The notes: a model not told the origin generated them from the sequence alone. Positions 7,579-16,102 are shown, counted from the stretch's first letter. The stretch is 42,832 nucleotides of DNA from JAIPGX01 sp041650475 (GCA_041650475.1 JBAZLD010000011.1:1-42832); one strand, 5' to 3'. Numbers and translations are program-made.

Positions 7579-9732
7579 ATGAAAAATTTTAAAAAATTAA
7601 TATTTTTAGTATTTCTAGCACGTTGCTTTAATTTATTTTCCGAGGTTAATAGAGTGAAAACTAATAATTTTTTATTTCCAAGACCAACTGGTAAGTATGC
7701 TGTTGGAATAGTTGATTATTATTTTAAAGATGAAAACAGATTGGAAATACATTCTGAAAATGCTACAGACAAAAGAGAGTTGATGATTCAAATTTGGTAC
7801 CCGTCTTCGCTAAAAGCTACGACGTGGCAGGTCCCGTCTCAGACTGATTTATCGGAGAAAGAAATATCAACAATGCCATATGATTCGCAGCCAACTGCCG
7901 AAATGTTAAATATAGAAAGAAATATTCCGTTTGAACAACTTGAGGATCTTAAAAAAATTAGAACTTATGCTCAGCCAGATGCATTACCAGAAAATGAAAA
8001 AAAATATCCTGTGATACTTTTTTCTCCAAGATTTGTTTGTCCAAGAACTGCTAACACGGCAAATTGCGAAGAACTTGCAAGCCATGGATATATTGTGGTT
8101 GGAATAGATCCGACATATTCATCTGCAATGGTAAAATTTCCTGATGGAAGGGTAGTAAAGCATAAAGATATAAAAATACTTGAGCAAGACGTAGATGATA
8201 TAGAGCAGCAGGTTTGGGTTGATGATGCAAGATTTATATTAGATCAAATTGAAAAATTAAATTCTGATAAAAATTCAATTTTAAGTAAAATGTTTGATTT
8301 AGAAAAAATTGGAATTTTTGGGCATTCATATGGCGGTTCAACAGCAGCACAATTGTGTAGAATTGATGAGCGTTGTAAAGCTGGTGTAAGTTTGGATGGT
8401 GGATTATTTGGCAAAGATCCGATAAAAGGTTTTGATAAGCCTTTTATGTTTATTTTGGCTGAAAATTGGCCTTGGCATGACATGTCAAAAGAGGATTTAA
8501 AAAAATCGGGCGTTTCTCAGGAACAATATGAAGATGTTAAGAAAAAATGGCTTGAATATATTCCGGCGCTTTGTAAAGCAATAACAAAAGATACTTATCA
8601 ATTTAAAATAAAAAATTCTAAACACAATGATTTTTCTGATTTAGCTTTAATAAAAGAAATAGCGCCATTAAATACTTTTAATTTAGATACAGGGACAATA
8701 AATGGAGTTGAAGTAATAAAAATTGTAAATGAATATCTTGTAAATTTTTTTGATAAATATTTAAAGAATCAAAATAAAAAGTTTGGGAATAAGTCTGGAG
8801 AAAAAATTAAAAAATTATTTGAAAATCATATTCAAGGTAAAATTTTAGAAATCAAACATTTTTCTGGTGGTTTAAGTTTTGGTGAAAAATTTCTTTGCAT
8901 AACAAAAGAAAAATCATATGTTGCTAAAATATTTAAAGAAGCATCTGAATTTAGTAAATTTGAAATACAACAATCTGTTTGTGCAGCTCAGTTAGGTGTT
9001 GCGCCAAAGATATATTTTCACAATGACAATATGATGGTTATGGAATTTGTACCAGGAAATACGTTAAGCATAGAACAGGCAAAAACAACTGAAGTCTTAA
9101 ATGCCATTGTTGGTTTTCTAAAATCAATAAAAAATATTGATAGTAATAATAAGGTTAAAGATGTATTTGGTGTAATTATACAAAATCTTGACGCTCTTGA
9201 TAAAGAAGAAAAATTAAAACCGTTTTTAAAAAATGTTAAAGATAAAGTGCTTAATTTGAAGCAACTTATAGATGCACAACAAAGATCCTTTGCTTTCTGT
9301 CATGGGGATTTAAATCCTAGAAACATATTTTTTAATGACCAAAAATTAACAGTTATAGATTGGGCATCTTGCGGAATGTATTATCAATTTTATGATATTG
9401 CATATTTTTCTGTTTTTAATTGTCTTGATAATTCAAGTGATATGTTTTTGCTAACAAATTATTTACAAAAACAGCCTAATATTGATGAAATTCGTTATTT
9501 TAAATTACTCAAAAGCCTTGTGCGAATTTTCGATGCATCTTTTTTATTAAATTATCTTCAAGCTCAAAATTATGTTTTTTCAGGAAATTTACCTGAACAC
9601 GATTTTTGTTATTATGAAAATTTGTGGGCAAAAGATTCGATTGCTAATACTCTAGACTTTAATTATTCGCTTGCAATTAGTGAATTAAAAGAATTTTTTA
9701 AAGAATATGATAATGCTATGTTGCACTTATAA
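7579..9732 (+). CDS. Exported fusion: PAF-acetylhydrolase-like lipase plus choline-kinase/APH-like kinase
   Basis: The start is taken at ATG 7579, which gives a signal peptide (MKNFKKLIFLVFLARCFNLFS); a GTG at 7549 would place it internally. The product has 717 residues. Residues 25-400 match platelet-activating-factor acetylhydrolase: VGIVDY and IQIWYPSS early, YPVILFSP, then the triad Ser250 in GHSYGGS, Asp273 in SLDGGLFG and His349 in KHNDFSD. Residues 410-717 are a kinase-like fold of the aminoglycoside phosphotransferase/choline kinase group: VMEFVPGNTL (hinge), HGDLNPRN at 575-582 (catalytic Asp577, Asn582) and VIDWASCG (Asp594). An enzyme that could hydrolyse a phospholipid ester and phosphorylate a small alcohol in one chain suggests processing of host lipids or choline-like headgroups; that is inference. 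Kinase activity outside the cytoplasm would require host ATP. Confidence 0.85.
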   Translation: MKNFKKLIFLVFLARCFNLFSEVNRVKTNNFLFPRPTGKYAVGIVDYYFKDENRLEIHSENATDKRELMIQIWYPSSLKATTWQVPSQTDLSEKEISTMPYDSQPTAEMLNIERNIPFEQLEDLKKIRTYAQPDALPENEKKYPVILFSPRFVCPRTANTANCEELASHGYIVVGIDPTYSSAMVKFPDGRVVKHKDIKILEQDVDDIEQQVWVDDARFILDQIEKLNSDKNSILSKMFDLEKIGIFGHSYGGSTAAQLCRIDERCKAGVSLDGGLFGKDPIKGFDKPFMFILAENWPWHDMSKEDLKKSGVSQEQYEDVKKKWLEYIPALCKAITKDTYQFKIKNSKHNDFSDLALIKEIAPLNTFNLDTGTINGVEVIKIVNEYLVNFFDKYLKNQNKKFGNKSGEKIKKLFENHIQGKILEIKHFSGGLSFGEKFLCITKEKSYVAKIFKEASEFSKFEIQQSVCAAQLGVAPKIYFHNDNMMVMEFVPGNTLSIEQAKTTEVLNAIVGFLKSIKNIDSNNKVKDVFGVIIQNLDALDKEEKLKPFLKNVKDKVLNLKQLIDAQQRSFAFCHGDLNPRNIFFNDQKLTVIDWASCGMYYQFYDIAYFSVFNCLDNSSDMFLLTNYLQKQPNIDEIRYFKLLKSLVRIFDASFLLNYLQAQNYVFSGNLPEHDFCYYENLWAKDSIANTLDFNYSLAISELKEFFKEYDNAMLHL

Positions 9733-9741
9733 GCTGTCAAT

Positions 9742-11751
9742 TTATGATATCGTGCACCATGATCTAGATGGGGCAGCAGATACAGGTATTTGCAATAAAT
9801 CAAAAAGATTTGCTTGAGCACGTTCAAAGTTATTCATAATTAAAGCACTATTATAATCTGGTGGCAATTTAGTTTTAATTGCTTCAAGCAATTCTTTTCC
9901 CAAATTAATTAGCTCATTTCTAAGATTTGTATAATTGGTTAACCATATATGTCCACATTTTTGTATAATAGATTCTTTAAAAAATTTTAAAAATTCAATT
10001 TGTTCGGGACGGGATTTATTTTTGCAATGCAAAGCATTAGAATCAAGCGAACCGATCACTCTTAAAATACATGTAAAAAATTTAAGTGAATTTGTATCTA
10101 TTATGCATGTTTTAAAACCATTTTCTAATGACCTATTTGATGTCAAATTCTTATTATCAATTCGCATTTTTGTTAATAAATCAATTAAAGAACTATCGTG
10201 AGCAAGATATTTTTTTGCTTGATTTATAAGTTTAACAATCTTATTATTTGTTTTATAAATTTGTCCAAAAATATTGCTTATTAAAACAAAATCTTCTGAA
10301 AAAAGAACCTGTGGTTGATGTTCGATATTTTTTGTAGAAGTTCCAGGATTAATTGATTCACTAGTGCTAGAAGTTTGCATCCCAACTGTTTGTATTTCTG
10401 GGATTGTTTGAGGGTTTTCTGTATCACATACTTGAGATTTTTGAATACTTAGATCTTCCACATTCTGCCGAACCTTTTCAAGGTCATATTGTTCTTGTTG
10501 TTCACGCAAACATCTTTCTTGTTCTATCAAAAGCCTTTGTTTTTCAAGAGCCAAAATTTTTTCTTGCTCAGCTCTTAAATTAATATTCTCATTAGAAAAA
10601 ATTTCAGATCGTTCGACTTTAAGGTTTTCTCGCGTATTAGTAAAGCATTCGTTTCTTTTTTGTTGAGCTTCTCTTAAAATATTTTTTGTAGCAATATTGC
10701 GTTGCTTGCAAAGATCCAAATTTAGATCACGTAATTTTTTATCGCAATTTCTTTGTAAATCTTGCATCTTTTCTTGATTATGAAGTTCTAAGGCCTGCTT
10801 ATAATATTTAATAATTTTTTGTTGTTCTTTTAGGGCATCAGTATAAGCACTATTAAAAATTTCATTTGATTGTTTTTGTTTTACGTTTCTTACAATATTG
10901 ATTAAAGATTGTCTTTTTTTTGCCGCTGAGTTTAATGCTGTTTCAATAAATTTTTTTTGATGTGTATTTTGAATTTGACTTTCACATTCAATAAAATTTA
11001 AAAGTAGATTTATGTCAAAAATATAAAAATCTTGAATACTAGATGGATAAAAAATAAATCGGGAAGGTTTGTCAAATTCATTTACCATTTCAATTGATCT
11101 AGAAATAGGAGTATAAAAATGATTTTGACAGTAATATATTTTTAATAATCCAAAAATTTTATCATTTACAATTTTTGCTGCATTAAAAAATAACTGAGAA
11201 TCACGTCGTAATAAACAACATATTTCTGGTGGTCCATAGATTTGATAAATCGGTTTTTGTTGAAAAAAATTTTCGCGTTCAGCCAAAGTTGATAAAATAA
11301 TTTGATCAAAATTGTAATTTTTTGTAATCGATTTTGTAAAAGCAATTAATTTTTCAATATAACAAGAGCATATAACAATATTTACATTTTTTTGTTTATA
11401 GTTATTGATAAATAATTTTTTTAATTGTAAAAAATATTTACTTATTTGAAAATATAATCTTCCAGCTTGGTCACAAGCAATTTTATTGGGATGATCATTT
11501 GGATAATTGAGTTCAAATGTAAAAAGTATTCTACTTAGCTTTTCATTGAGGACTTCTGCCCAATGACATAATGAGCTCATACGTATATCAATATGATCTT
11601 GTGGATTATAAATGGACATTTGAGGTGGAAGGCATAGTCGATTAAACTCTCTTGCATAATCATCATAATCATCATTCATAGAATTGATTATAAAAGGCGA
11701 AGAGAATAAAATTAGCAAAAATATTTTTTTAAATTTTAATAATTTGATCAT
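9742..11751 (-). CDS. Large exported coiled-coil protein of unknown function
   Basis: ATG 11751 follows TAGGAA. A signal peptide (MIKLLKFKKIFLLILFSSPFIINS) opens a 669-residue protein. Residues about 30-270 are a mixed, Cys-containing region without recognisable motifs. Residues about 290-440 are strongly heptad-like and charged (KKLRDLNLDLCKQRN, EQEKILALEKQRLLIEQERC, LREQQEQYDLEKV), a long coiled coil. A Ser/Thr/Pro-rich linker (TSSTSESINPGTSTKN) leads to a helical C-terminal region of about 190 residues. I recognise no family. It is convergent with the PAF-AH fusion, with stop codons 9 bases apart. A surface, periplasmic or secreted location follows from the signal peptide. Confidence 0.8.
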   Translation of the reverse strand: MIKLLKFKKIFLLILFSSPFIINSMNDDYDDYAREFNRLCLPPQMSIYNPQDHIDIRMSSLCHWAEVLNEKLSRILFTFELNYPNDHPNKIACDQAGRLYFQISKYFLQLKKLFINNYKQKNVNIVICSCYIEKLIAFTKSITKNYNFDQIILSTLAERENFFQQKPIYQIYGPPEICCLLRRDSQLFFNAAKIVNDKIFGLLKIYYCQNHFYTPISRSIEMVNEFDKPSRFIFYPSSIQDFYIFDINLLLNFIECESQIQNTHQKKFIETALNSAAKKRQSLINIVRNVKQKQSNEIFNSAYTDALKEQQKIIKYYKQALELHNQEKMQDLQRNCDKKLRDLNLDLCKQRNIATKNILREAQQKRNECFTNTRENLKVERSEIFSNENINLRAEQEKILALEKQRLLIEQERCLREQQEQYDLEKVRQNVEDLSIQKSQVCDTENPQTIPEIQTVGMQTSSTSESINPGTSTKNIEHQPQVLFSEDFVLISNIFGQIYKTNNKIVKLINQAKKYLAHDSSLIDLLTKMRIDNKNLTSNRSLENGFKTCIIDTNSLKFFTCILRVIGSLDSNALHCKNKSRPEQIEFLKFFKESIIQKCGHIWLTNYTNLRNELINLGKELLEAIKTKLPPDYNSALIMNNFERAQANLFDLLQIPVSAAPSRSWCTIS

Positions 11752-11875
11752 AGCAATTCCTAAAAATTGTTTTTTTACTTATGTTATAATATTTAATTTT
11801 TAAGAATATATAATAAATTCAATTTGTCAAAAAAATTAAAAATAATGCTTATTTTTATAATAAAATTAAAAAAAA

Positions 11876-13198
11876 TTAGATTATCCAGGCGGGTAGAAAA
11901 AGAATTTTATTTTCTTGATCATATGAAAATGGTCCCATATAACAAATAATTCCAATTTCAGCTTCAGGGCAATTTAGCATAAAATTTTTAAGATTATTGA
12001 TTTTTTTCTTTTCAATCTGATTGGCATAAGTTATTTCAAATGGAACAACCTGTTTTCCAAGTGTGACAACAAAATCAACTTCAGCACCTCCTGCAGTTCT
12101 CCAAAAATAAATTTGATGCTTTTCTGGTTGTGTATCAAGCCATGCTTGAATTTCATTAAGAAACCAATTTTCAAATCGATGACCTATTGTACTTGTATTT
12201 TTTAAAATATTCAGATCATGAATACCTGTTAGATAACTTATTAAACCATTATTAATTAAGTAACCCTTGGGTGATTTTACTAATCTTTTAATTGAGCTTT
12301 TAATGTAAGGGAATATTTCGGTGTATTGCAGTGTTGCTAGTAAATAATCTCTATACTTTAAAAGTGTATTTCTTGCGCAATGTAGAGCATCTATAATTTT
12401 TTTATCATCTCGAACTGAACCTGTAACTTCAGCGCTAATTTTCATTAAATTATTATATAAATTTAAATCTCCAATTGAATCAATTGCTCTTATATCTTTT
12501 TCTAAATAAGTTTGAAGATAATCGCCTAAATATTTTAAACGAGATGGATCTGATGCTGTTTTTAAAACTTCAGGTAACCCTCCCCAAATTAAATATTTTT
12601 GCAAGGATTCTTGAAGTATATTTTGAAAAGGTCTAAGGTCTTGGATAATTTCTTTTAATGCAGAAATATTTTTTGAATTAAAAATTATATCAAAAGTATT
12701 TTTATAAGATAAAGAAATATCTTTGTGCAATAAAAGCGTAGTTTCTTTTAAATTAAATTCCCGTAAATTTAAAAGTTCTACCCTTCCAGCTAAAGATTCA
12801 GCAGTTAATTTATGTAAATTTAAATGAGCTGAGCCAGTAAGAATAAATTTAATATGATTTTTGTCTTTGTGAGCATCATATATAATTTTTATTTGATCGA
12901 ATAGTTCTGGACATTTTTGTGCTTCATCAATAAAAACCCATAATTTTTTAGGACCCCCGATTTTTTGTAGCGCTGCTTGCTCAATCATGAGCTCAAGTTC
13001 TTCGCCTGTAATTCTATTTCTTTGACCCAATGAATCCATATTTAGATGAACCCATGTTCTTTCAGAATATAAATTTATGTAATATTCAATTAATGTAGTT
13101 TTTCCAACACGTCTTGGGCCTAAAAGAGCACTGATAAATGGACCTTCAAATGATTTAAAAAAAAACGATTCGTTAGCTCGAATAATGTATTTATTCAT
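11876..13198 (-). CDS. AAA-family ATPase with DUF4143 domain
   Basis: The 440-residue product starts at ATG 13198 behind TTTAGGAT. It has a Walker A GPRRVGKT (27-34), Walker B LWVFIDEAQ (Asp91-Glu92), a sensor-like FILTGSAHLNL, and the LAGRVELLNLREF motif typical of this class. The C-terminal half carries the DUF4143 nuclease-like region, with GHRFENWFLNEI, then YFWRTAGGAEVDFVV and PFEITYA, the E...D...K-like pattern of restriction-endonuclease-fold domains. Such ATPases are common singletons in many bacteria and often lie in mobile or defence-type regions, but their role is not established. It is cytosolic. It stands alone between the coiled-coil gene and a gene-poor stretch. Confidence 0.9.
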   Translation of the reverse strand: MNKYIIRANESFFFKSFEGPFISALLGPRRVGKTTLIEYYINLYSERTWVHLNMDSLGQRNRITGEELELMIEQAALQKIGGPKKLWVFIDEAQKCPELFDQIKIIYDAHKDKNHIKFILTGSAHLNLHKLTAESLAGRVELLNLREFNLKETTLLLHKDISLSYKNTFDIIFNSKNISALKEIIQDLRPFQNILQESLQKYLIWGGLPEVLKTASDPSRLKYLGDYLQTYLEKDIRAIDSIGDLNLYNNLMKISAEVTGSVRDDKKIIDALHCARNTLLKYRDYLLATLQYTEIFPYIKSSIKRLVKSPKGYLINNGLISYLTGIHDLNILKNTSTIGHRFENWFLNEIQAWLDTQPEKHQIYFWRTAGGAEVDFVVTLGKQVVPFEITYANQIEKKKINNLKNFMLNCPEAEIGIICYMGPFSYDQENKILFLPAWII

Positions 13199-13364
13199 AA
13201 TTTTTATCCTAAATATTACTTTTACGCGACAAAATTAATATTATAATATTAAAAATGCAGCGAAAAAGTGTCAAGATATTATTAAAATTTATTAAAAAAT
13301 ATATCTTTTGAATTTTTAAATTTATTTTTGAAATTTTTCTTGCATTTAAATTATTCAGTTTGAT

Positions 13365-13481
13365 ATGATAAGTATTGAGGTAGGAAAAGTAGTAAGAAGT
13401 AGAGGCTACAATCCAAATGTTCGAAAGAGCCTTTTGATAGTTTGTCAAGCTTCTAAGCGACTCGGTTATGAAAATAATTGA
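13365..13481 (+). CDS. Possible 38-residue small ORF or gene relic
   Basis: In the 368-base gap between the ATPase and guanine deaminase genes, an ATG at 13365 opens a 38-codon frame ending TGA. Its product includes VRSRGYNPNVRKSLL and QASKRLGYENN. The sequence is markedly richer in G+C than the AT-rich flanks and has a protein-like composition, so it may be the tail of a lost gene (for example from a mobile element) or a small protein. No ribosome site is evident. The rest of this gap is AT-rich with no other gene that I can support. Confidence 0.3.
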   Translation: MISIEVGKVVRSRGYNPNVRKSLLIVCQASKRLGYENN

Positions 13482-13520
13482 GCTCCCTTTTCTACCTCAT
13501 CTTTAATTTTGTCTAAAATT

Positions 13521-13545
13521 TATATTTTTATATTATAAAAATATA
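13521..13545 (-). terminator. AT-rich perfect inverted repeat downstream of guanine deaminase
   Basis: TATATTTTTATA, one T, then its exact complement form a 12-bp inverted repeat 21 bases past the guanine deaminase stop codon. It could act as a transcription terminator on the - strand, but it lacks G-C pairs and a clean T-tract. Confidence 0.35.
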
Positions 13546-13566
13546 TGAGAGATTTTCTTTTTGCTC

Positions 13567-14040
13567 CTAATATTCAGTTTTATCTTTTTTTTGTTTCCAA
13601 TCTTCAAATGCTTTCATTGCTTCATGCTGCATTATTTGAATTGCAGGGATAGATCTATTTTTATTAGGTTTTTCTAATTCATCATAAATGAATGAGTCGT
13701 CAAAGCCTATATTTTTGGCATCAGTTCTATCGTTTGCATAAAAAATTTTGTCTATATTTGCCCAATAAATTGCCCCCAAACACATTGGACAAGGCTCGCA
13801 TGAGGTGTATATTGTGCACCCGGATAAATCAAAGGATTTCAATTTTGAGCAGGCGCTCCTAATTGCATTGATTTCTGCATGTGCCGTTGGATCATTATCA
13901 AGAGTTACGCTATTTGATGCTTTTGAGATAATTTTTCCATTCTTTACAATTATAGCACCAAAGGGACCTCCATTATTTTTCACACTACTGATTGAAAGCT
14001 CTATTGCAGTCGACATAAATATTTTGTCTTTCTCTTCCAC
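13567..14040 (-). CDS. guaD: Guanine deaminase (GuaD-like, cytidine deaminase fold)
   Basis: The start is set at GTG 14040 because AAGGAG lies 9 bases upstream and the resulting 157 residues match the length of Bacillus GuaD; an upstream GTG at 14079 would add 13 residues without a ribosome site. Zinc and catalytic motifs are intact: AHAE (His54, Glu56) and SCEPCPMC (Cys84, Cys87). The segments GGPFGAIIVKNG, NDPTAHAEINAIR, GAIYWANIDKIFYA and GFDDSFIY follow bacterial guanine deaminases much more closely than TadA. The enzyme converts guanine to xanthine in the cytosol and fits the purine-salvage theme. Confidence 0.88.
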   Translation of the reverse strand: MEEKDKIFMSTAIELSISSVKNNGGPFGAIIVKNGKIISKASNSVTLDNDPTAHAEINAIRSACSKLKSFDLSGCTIYTSCEPCPMCLGAIYWANIDKIFYANDRTDAKNIGFDDSFIYDELEKPNKNRSIPAIQIMQHEAMKAFEDWKQKKDKTEY

Positions 14041-14160
14041 AAATTCATTCTCCTTATAATAATAAAAAAACTTAAACACGTTGCTTAGAATAATGTTTCT
14101 AGCTATTATTTATGGAAATATTTCTGTATTTTAATTTATCATAAAAAATAGAGGAAGGCA

Positions 14161-15096
14161 TTGAAAAATTTAAAGCTTATTAATCGCATAAAAAACTTTA
14201 TTTCAGTTTTATTATTTTTATTACTTTGTTATCATGTCAAATTAAAGGGTAACATGATCAACCAAAATTCCAATCAAATAGACACATCATCAGTTGTCAA
14301 AGAATACTACTTACAAGGCGGAGAAGCAGAACGTTTATCAAATGGCATTTGGCAGATTGAAAAAGCTCGAACTGAAAATATTTTACACAGATTTTTACCA
14401 AAATCACCTGCAACTATTGTAGATGTTGGAGGTGCTGCTGGCGCATATGCATTACCCTTGGCCAAACAAGGGTATGAGGTTTATCTGATAGATTTAGTTC
14501 CACTACACATTGAGCAAGCAAAAAAAGCCGAAAAACTTCAATCGGATCACTCACTTAAGGCTTGCATTGTTGGTGATGCCAGAAAAATTGAACTTTCAGA
14601 TTCCATGACAGATGTTGTTTTATTGATGGGACCACTCTATCATTTACCAGATAAAAAAGATCGCTTAATGACAATTAGTGAAGCTTACAGAATTTTAAAA
14701 CCAGGTGGATTATTGTTTGCTGTCGGAATAAGTCGTTTTGCGTCATTTATAGATGGTATAATTTACCGCACGCTCAAAGATCCAATATGGCATAAAATAA
14801 TTGTAGAAGATATAAAAACAGGACATCATGTGAATCCAACTCAAAAATTTCAATATTTTACAACGTCTTTTTTTCATAAGCCTGATGAATTAAAAGAGGA
14901 ACTAGAGTTAACAGGATTTAAAAAAATTTCTATTTTAGCAATTGAAGGTCTTGGATTTTTAATGCCAGACTTTGATAAACGCTGGAAAGATCAGGAAGAG
15001 AGAAAAATTTTAATGTCTCTACTTGAAATGACGGAATCAGATCCTAATATGTTAGCAGCTAGTTCTCATATTATGGCAATTGGAAAAAAAGAGTAA
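14161..15096 (+). CDS. SAM-dependent class I methyltransferase, N-terminally membrane-anchored or exported
   Basis: The frame starts at TTG 14161 behind AGAGGAAGG, giving a basic then hydrophobic N-terminus (residues 1-28, ISVLLFLLLCYHV). An ATG at 14254 with AAAGGG close by would give a cytosolic form of about 280 residues; I prefer the longer form because other genes nearby have similar leaders. Motifs: IVDVGGAAGAYALPLA (SAM loop, about 88-103), YLIDLVP, GDARKI, VVLLMGPLYHL and LKPGGLLFAVGI, a standard methyltransferase-11 type fold. The substrate is unknown. The 311-residue protein is otherwise typical in length. Confidence 0.82.
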   Translation: MKNLKLINRIKNFISVLLFLLLCYHVKLKGNMINQNSNQIDTSSVVKEYYLQGGEAERLSNGIWQIEKARTENILHRFLPKSPATIVDVGGAAGAYALPLAKQGYEVYLIDLVPLHIEQAKKAEKLQSDHSLKACIVGDARKIELSDSMTDVVLLMGPLYHLPDKKDRLMTISEAYRILKPGGLLFAVGISRFASFIDGIIYRTLKDPIWHKIIVEDIKTGHHVNPTQKFQYFTTSFFHKPDELKEELELTGFKKISILAIEGLGFLMPDFDKRWKDQEERKILMSLLEMTESDPNMLAASSHIMAIGKKE

Positions 15097-15150
15097 TAAA
15101 GTAAAAATAATAAAAATTGTTTAACAATTAATTTATTTGGGAAGTATGTA

Positions 15151-15378
15151 ATGATATCTAAAGTAAATAGCCAAGATTTTTGCTCAATAAAACAATATGT
15201 TTTAAAATCTGTATTGCTTATGATAATTGTTCTAAGCATATCCTTATCTGTCAGAGCAGCAGAATTCAATTTAATAAAATGATTTAGTTTCTTGTTGATT
15301 TTACCGCATAACAGTTTTCATGCTCAATATAACCTCGCCAAGTGCTGGGTCATTAATAAATACTTCTTACAGCGCTAA
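15151..15378 (+). pseudogene. Remnant of an exported protein gene, split by an in-frame TGA
   Basis: An ATG at 15151 with GGGAAG 9 bases upstream opens 43 codons ending in a typical signal peptide (LKSVLLMIIVLSISLSVRA, then AEF). After a TGA at 15280-15282 the same frame continues for 31 codons to a TAA at 15378 and includes HAQYNLAKCW, which resembles a Sel1-like repeat (AQYNLA). It looks like a decayed secreted Sel1-type protein gene; a genuine 43-residue exported peptide cannot be excluded. The rest of the 15,097-15,481 gap holds only G+C-richer hairpins (for example TAAGGCT with AGCCTTA, 15,386-15,409). Confidence 0.4.
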
Positions 15379-15439
15379 AGCTTTGTAAGGCTATGGCTTG
15401 ACAGCCTTAGTCAACTTTTCTATTAATATCAATTCCAAC

Positions 15440-15461
15440 TAAAAAGCTGGCTTGCCCAGCT
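15440..15461 (-). terminator. Rho-independent terminator after tRNA-Asn
   Basis: On the - strand AGCTGG, loop GCAAG, CCAGCT is followed by a run of T, 20 bases past the 3' end of the tRNA-Asn gene. Confidence 0.65.
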
Positions 15462-15481
15462 GAAGTACGTAGTACAAAGAC

Positions 15482-15557
15482 TGGCTCCCCGGGCAGGACT
15501 CGAACCTGCGACCCAACGATTAACAGTCGTTTGCTCTACCAACTGAGCTACCGAGGA
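15482..15557 (-). tRNA. tRNA-Asn (anticodon GTT)
   Basis: The - strand folds as a full cloverleaf: acceptor TCCTCGG pairs with CCGGGGA (one wobble), D arm AGCTCAGTTGGTAGAGC, anticodon stem-loop CGACTGTTAATCG with GTT, T arm GCAGGTTCGAACCTGC, discriminator G and an encoded CCA. Confidence 0.96.
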
Positions 15558-15639
15558 ACGCTATTTTTGAAAATCTTTAAGATCAAGATAACAAATAAAA
15601 AAAATATTTCAATAAAATATTTAGTTATCTTATGGCCTG

Positions 15640-15711
15640 TCATATATAGTCATATGCGTGTATTTGGCCTGCCATCCGTAGCTACAAGTCCGAAGGATGA
15701 AGAGCGAAGGA
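15640..15711. repeat. G+C-rich intergenic element abutting tRNA-Val
   Basis: This stretch is far richer in G+C than its flanks and contains internal complementarity: CCATCC with GGATGG, and nested GGATG copies. It touches the 3' CCA end of tRNA-Val. It shares TTGGCCTGC with the element after bamA (42,776-42,784). It looks like a dispersed palindromic repeat, but other genomic copies cannot be seen from this window. Confidence 0.4.
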
Positions 15712-15788
15712 TGGTGGGCGAAACAGGATTCGAACCTGTGACCCCCTGCTTGTAAGGCAGGTGCTCTAACCAGCTGAGCTATTCGCCC
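15712..15788 (-). tRNA. tRNA-Val (anticodon TAC)
   Basis: The - strand folds as a cloverleaf: acceptor GGGCGAA pairs perfectly with TTCGCCC, D arm AGCTCAGCTGGTTAGAGC, anticodon stem-loop CCTGCCTTACAAGCAGG with TAC, T arm ACAGGTTCGAATCCTGT, discriminator A and an encoded CCA. Confidence 0.96.
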
Positions 15789-15802
15789 CTAATTAATAAA
15801 GA

Positions 15803-15832
15803 ATAATATAAACCAAAAGCTCAATAAGTCAA
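15803..15832 (-). promoter_or_regulatory. Sigma-70-type promoter for tRNA-Val (and probably tRNA-Asn)
   Basis: On the - strand TTGACT, an 18-base spacer and TATTAT end 14 bases before the 5' end of tRNA-Val. tRNA-Asn lies downstream in the same direction with its own terminator, so both may be read from here. Confidence 0.6.
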
Positions 15833-15965
15833 AAATTTTATAATTAAAAATTTCTTATTTGCGGATCTGAAAATAAAAATAAGCTTATTTTCAAAAATAC
15901 TATATTTGGCCTGGTAATAAATAATGAAAATAACGTACTTAAATTAAGCATGCAAAAGGCTTATT

Positions 15966-16102
15966 TTTATCTAGGTTCAGATATATGTGAGACAAAATAG
16001 AAAAAATTTAAATACGTAACTTTTAAAGTTATTTTTATATAGAATATGCGTTTGGAATACTATAAATTTATAGAAAAATCTCAAATATTATGAGATTACA
16101 CA
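15966..16102. repeat. 136-bp direct repeat, copy 1 (upstream of LRR gene)
   Basis: This 137-base segment, from TTTATCTAGGTTCAG to GAGATTACACA, recurs at 17,509-17,644 with one substitution and one small indel difference. It contains the perfect inverted repeat AATCTCA-AATATTA-TGAGATT. It ends 111 bases before the LRR gene start. The remaining sequence of the 15,789-16,213 gap is AT-rich and shows no gene. Confidence 0.9.

Noticed and set aside
11802..11830. TTGACA on the - strand upstream of the coiled-coil gene as a promoter
   Set aside because: The hexamer at the proper 17-base distance (ATTCTT) is poor; TATATT lies at only 14 bases.
13376..13497. Possible structured RNA (GAGGTAG and CTACCTC about 115 bases apart), considered as SRP RNA, 5S rRNA or a tRNA-like molecule
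   Set aside because: Lacks the conserved SRP domain IV sequence, the 5S CCGAAC loop and any tRNA cloverleaf; the coding-like frame explains the composition at least as well.
15531..15755. Open frame on the + strand across both tRNA genes (contains GETGFEPVTPCL)
   Set aside because: It is the antisense reading of tRNA-Asn and tRNA-Val; this peptide is a known artefact of translating tRNA genes.
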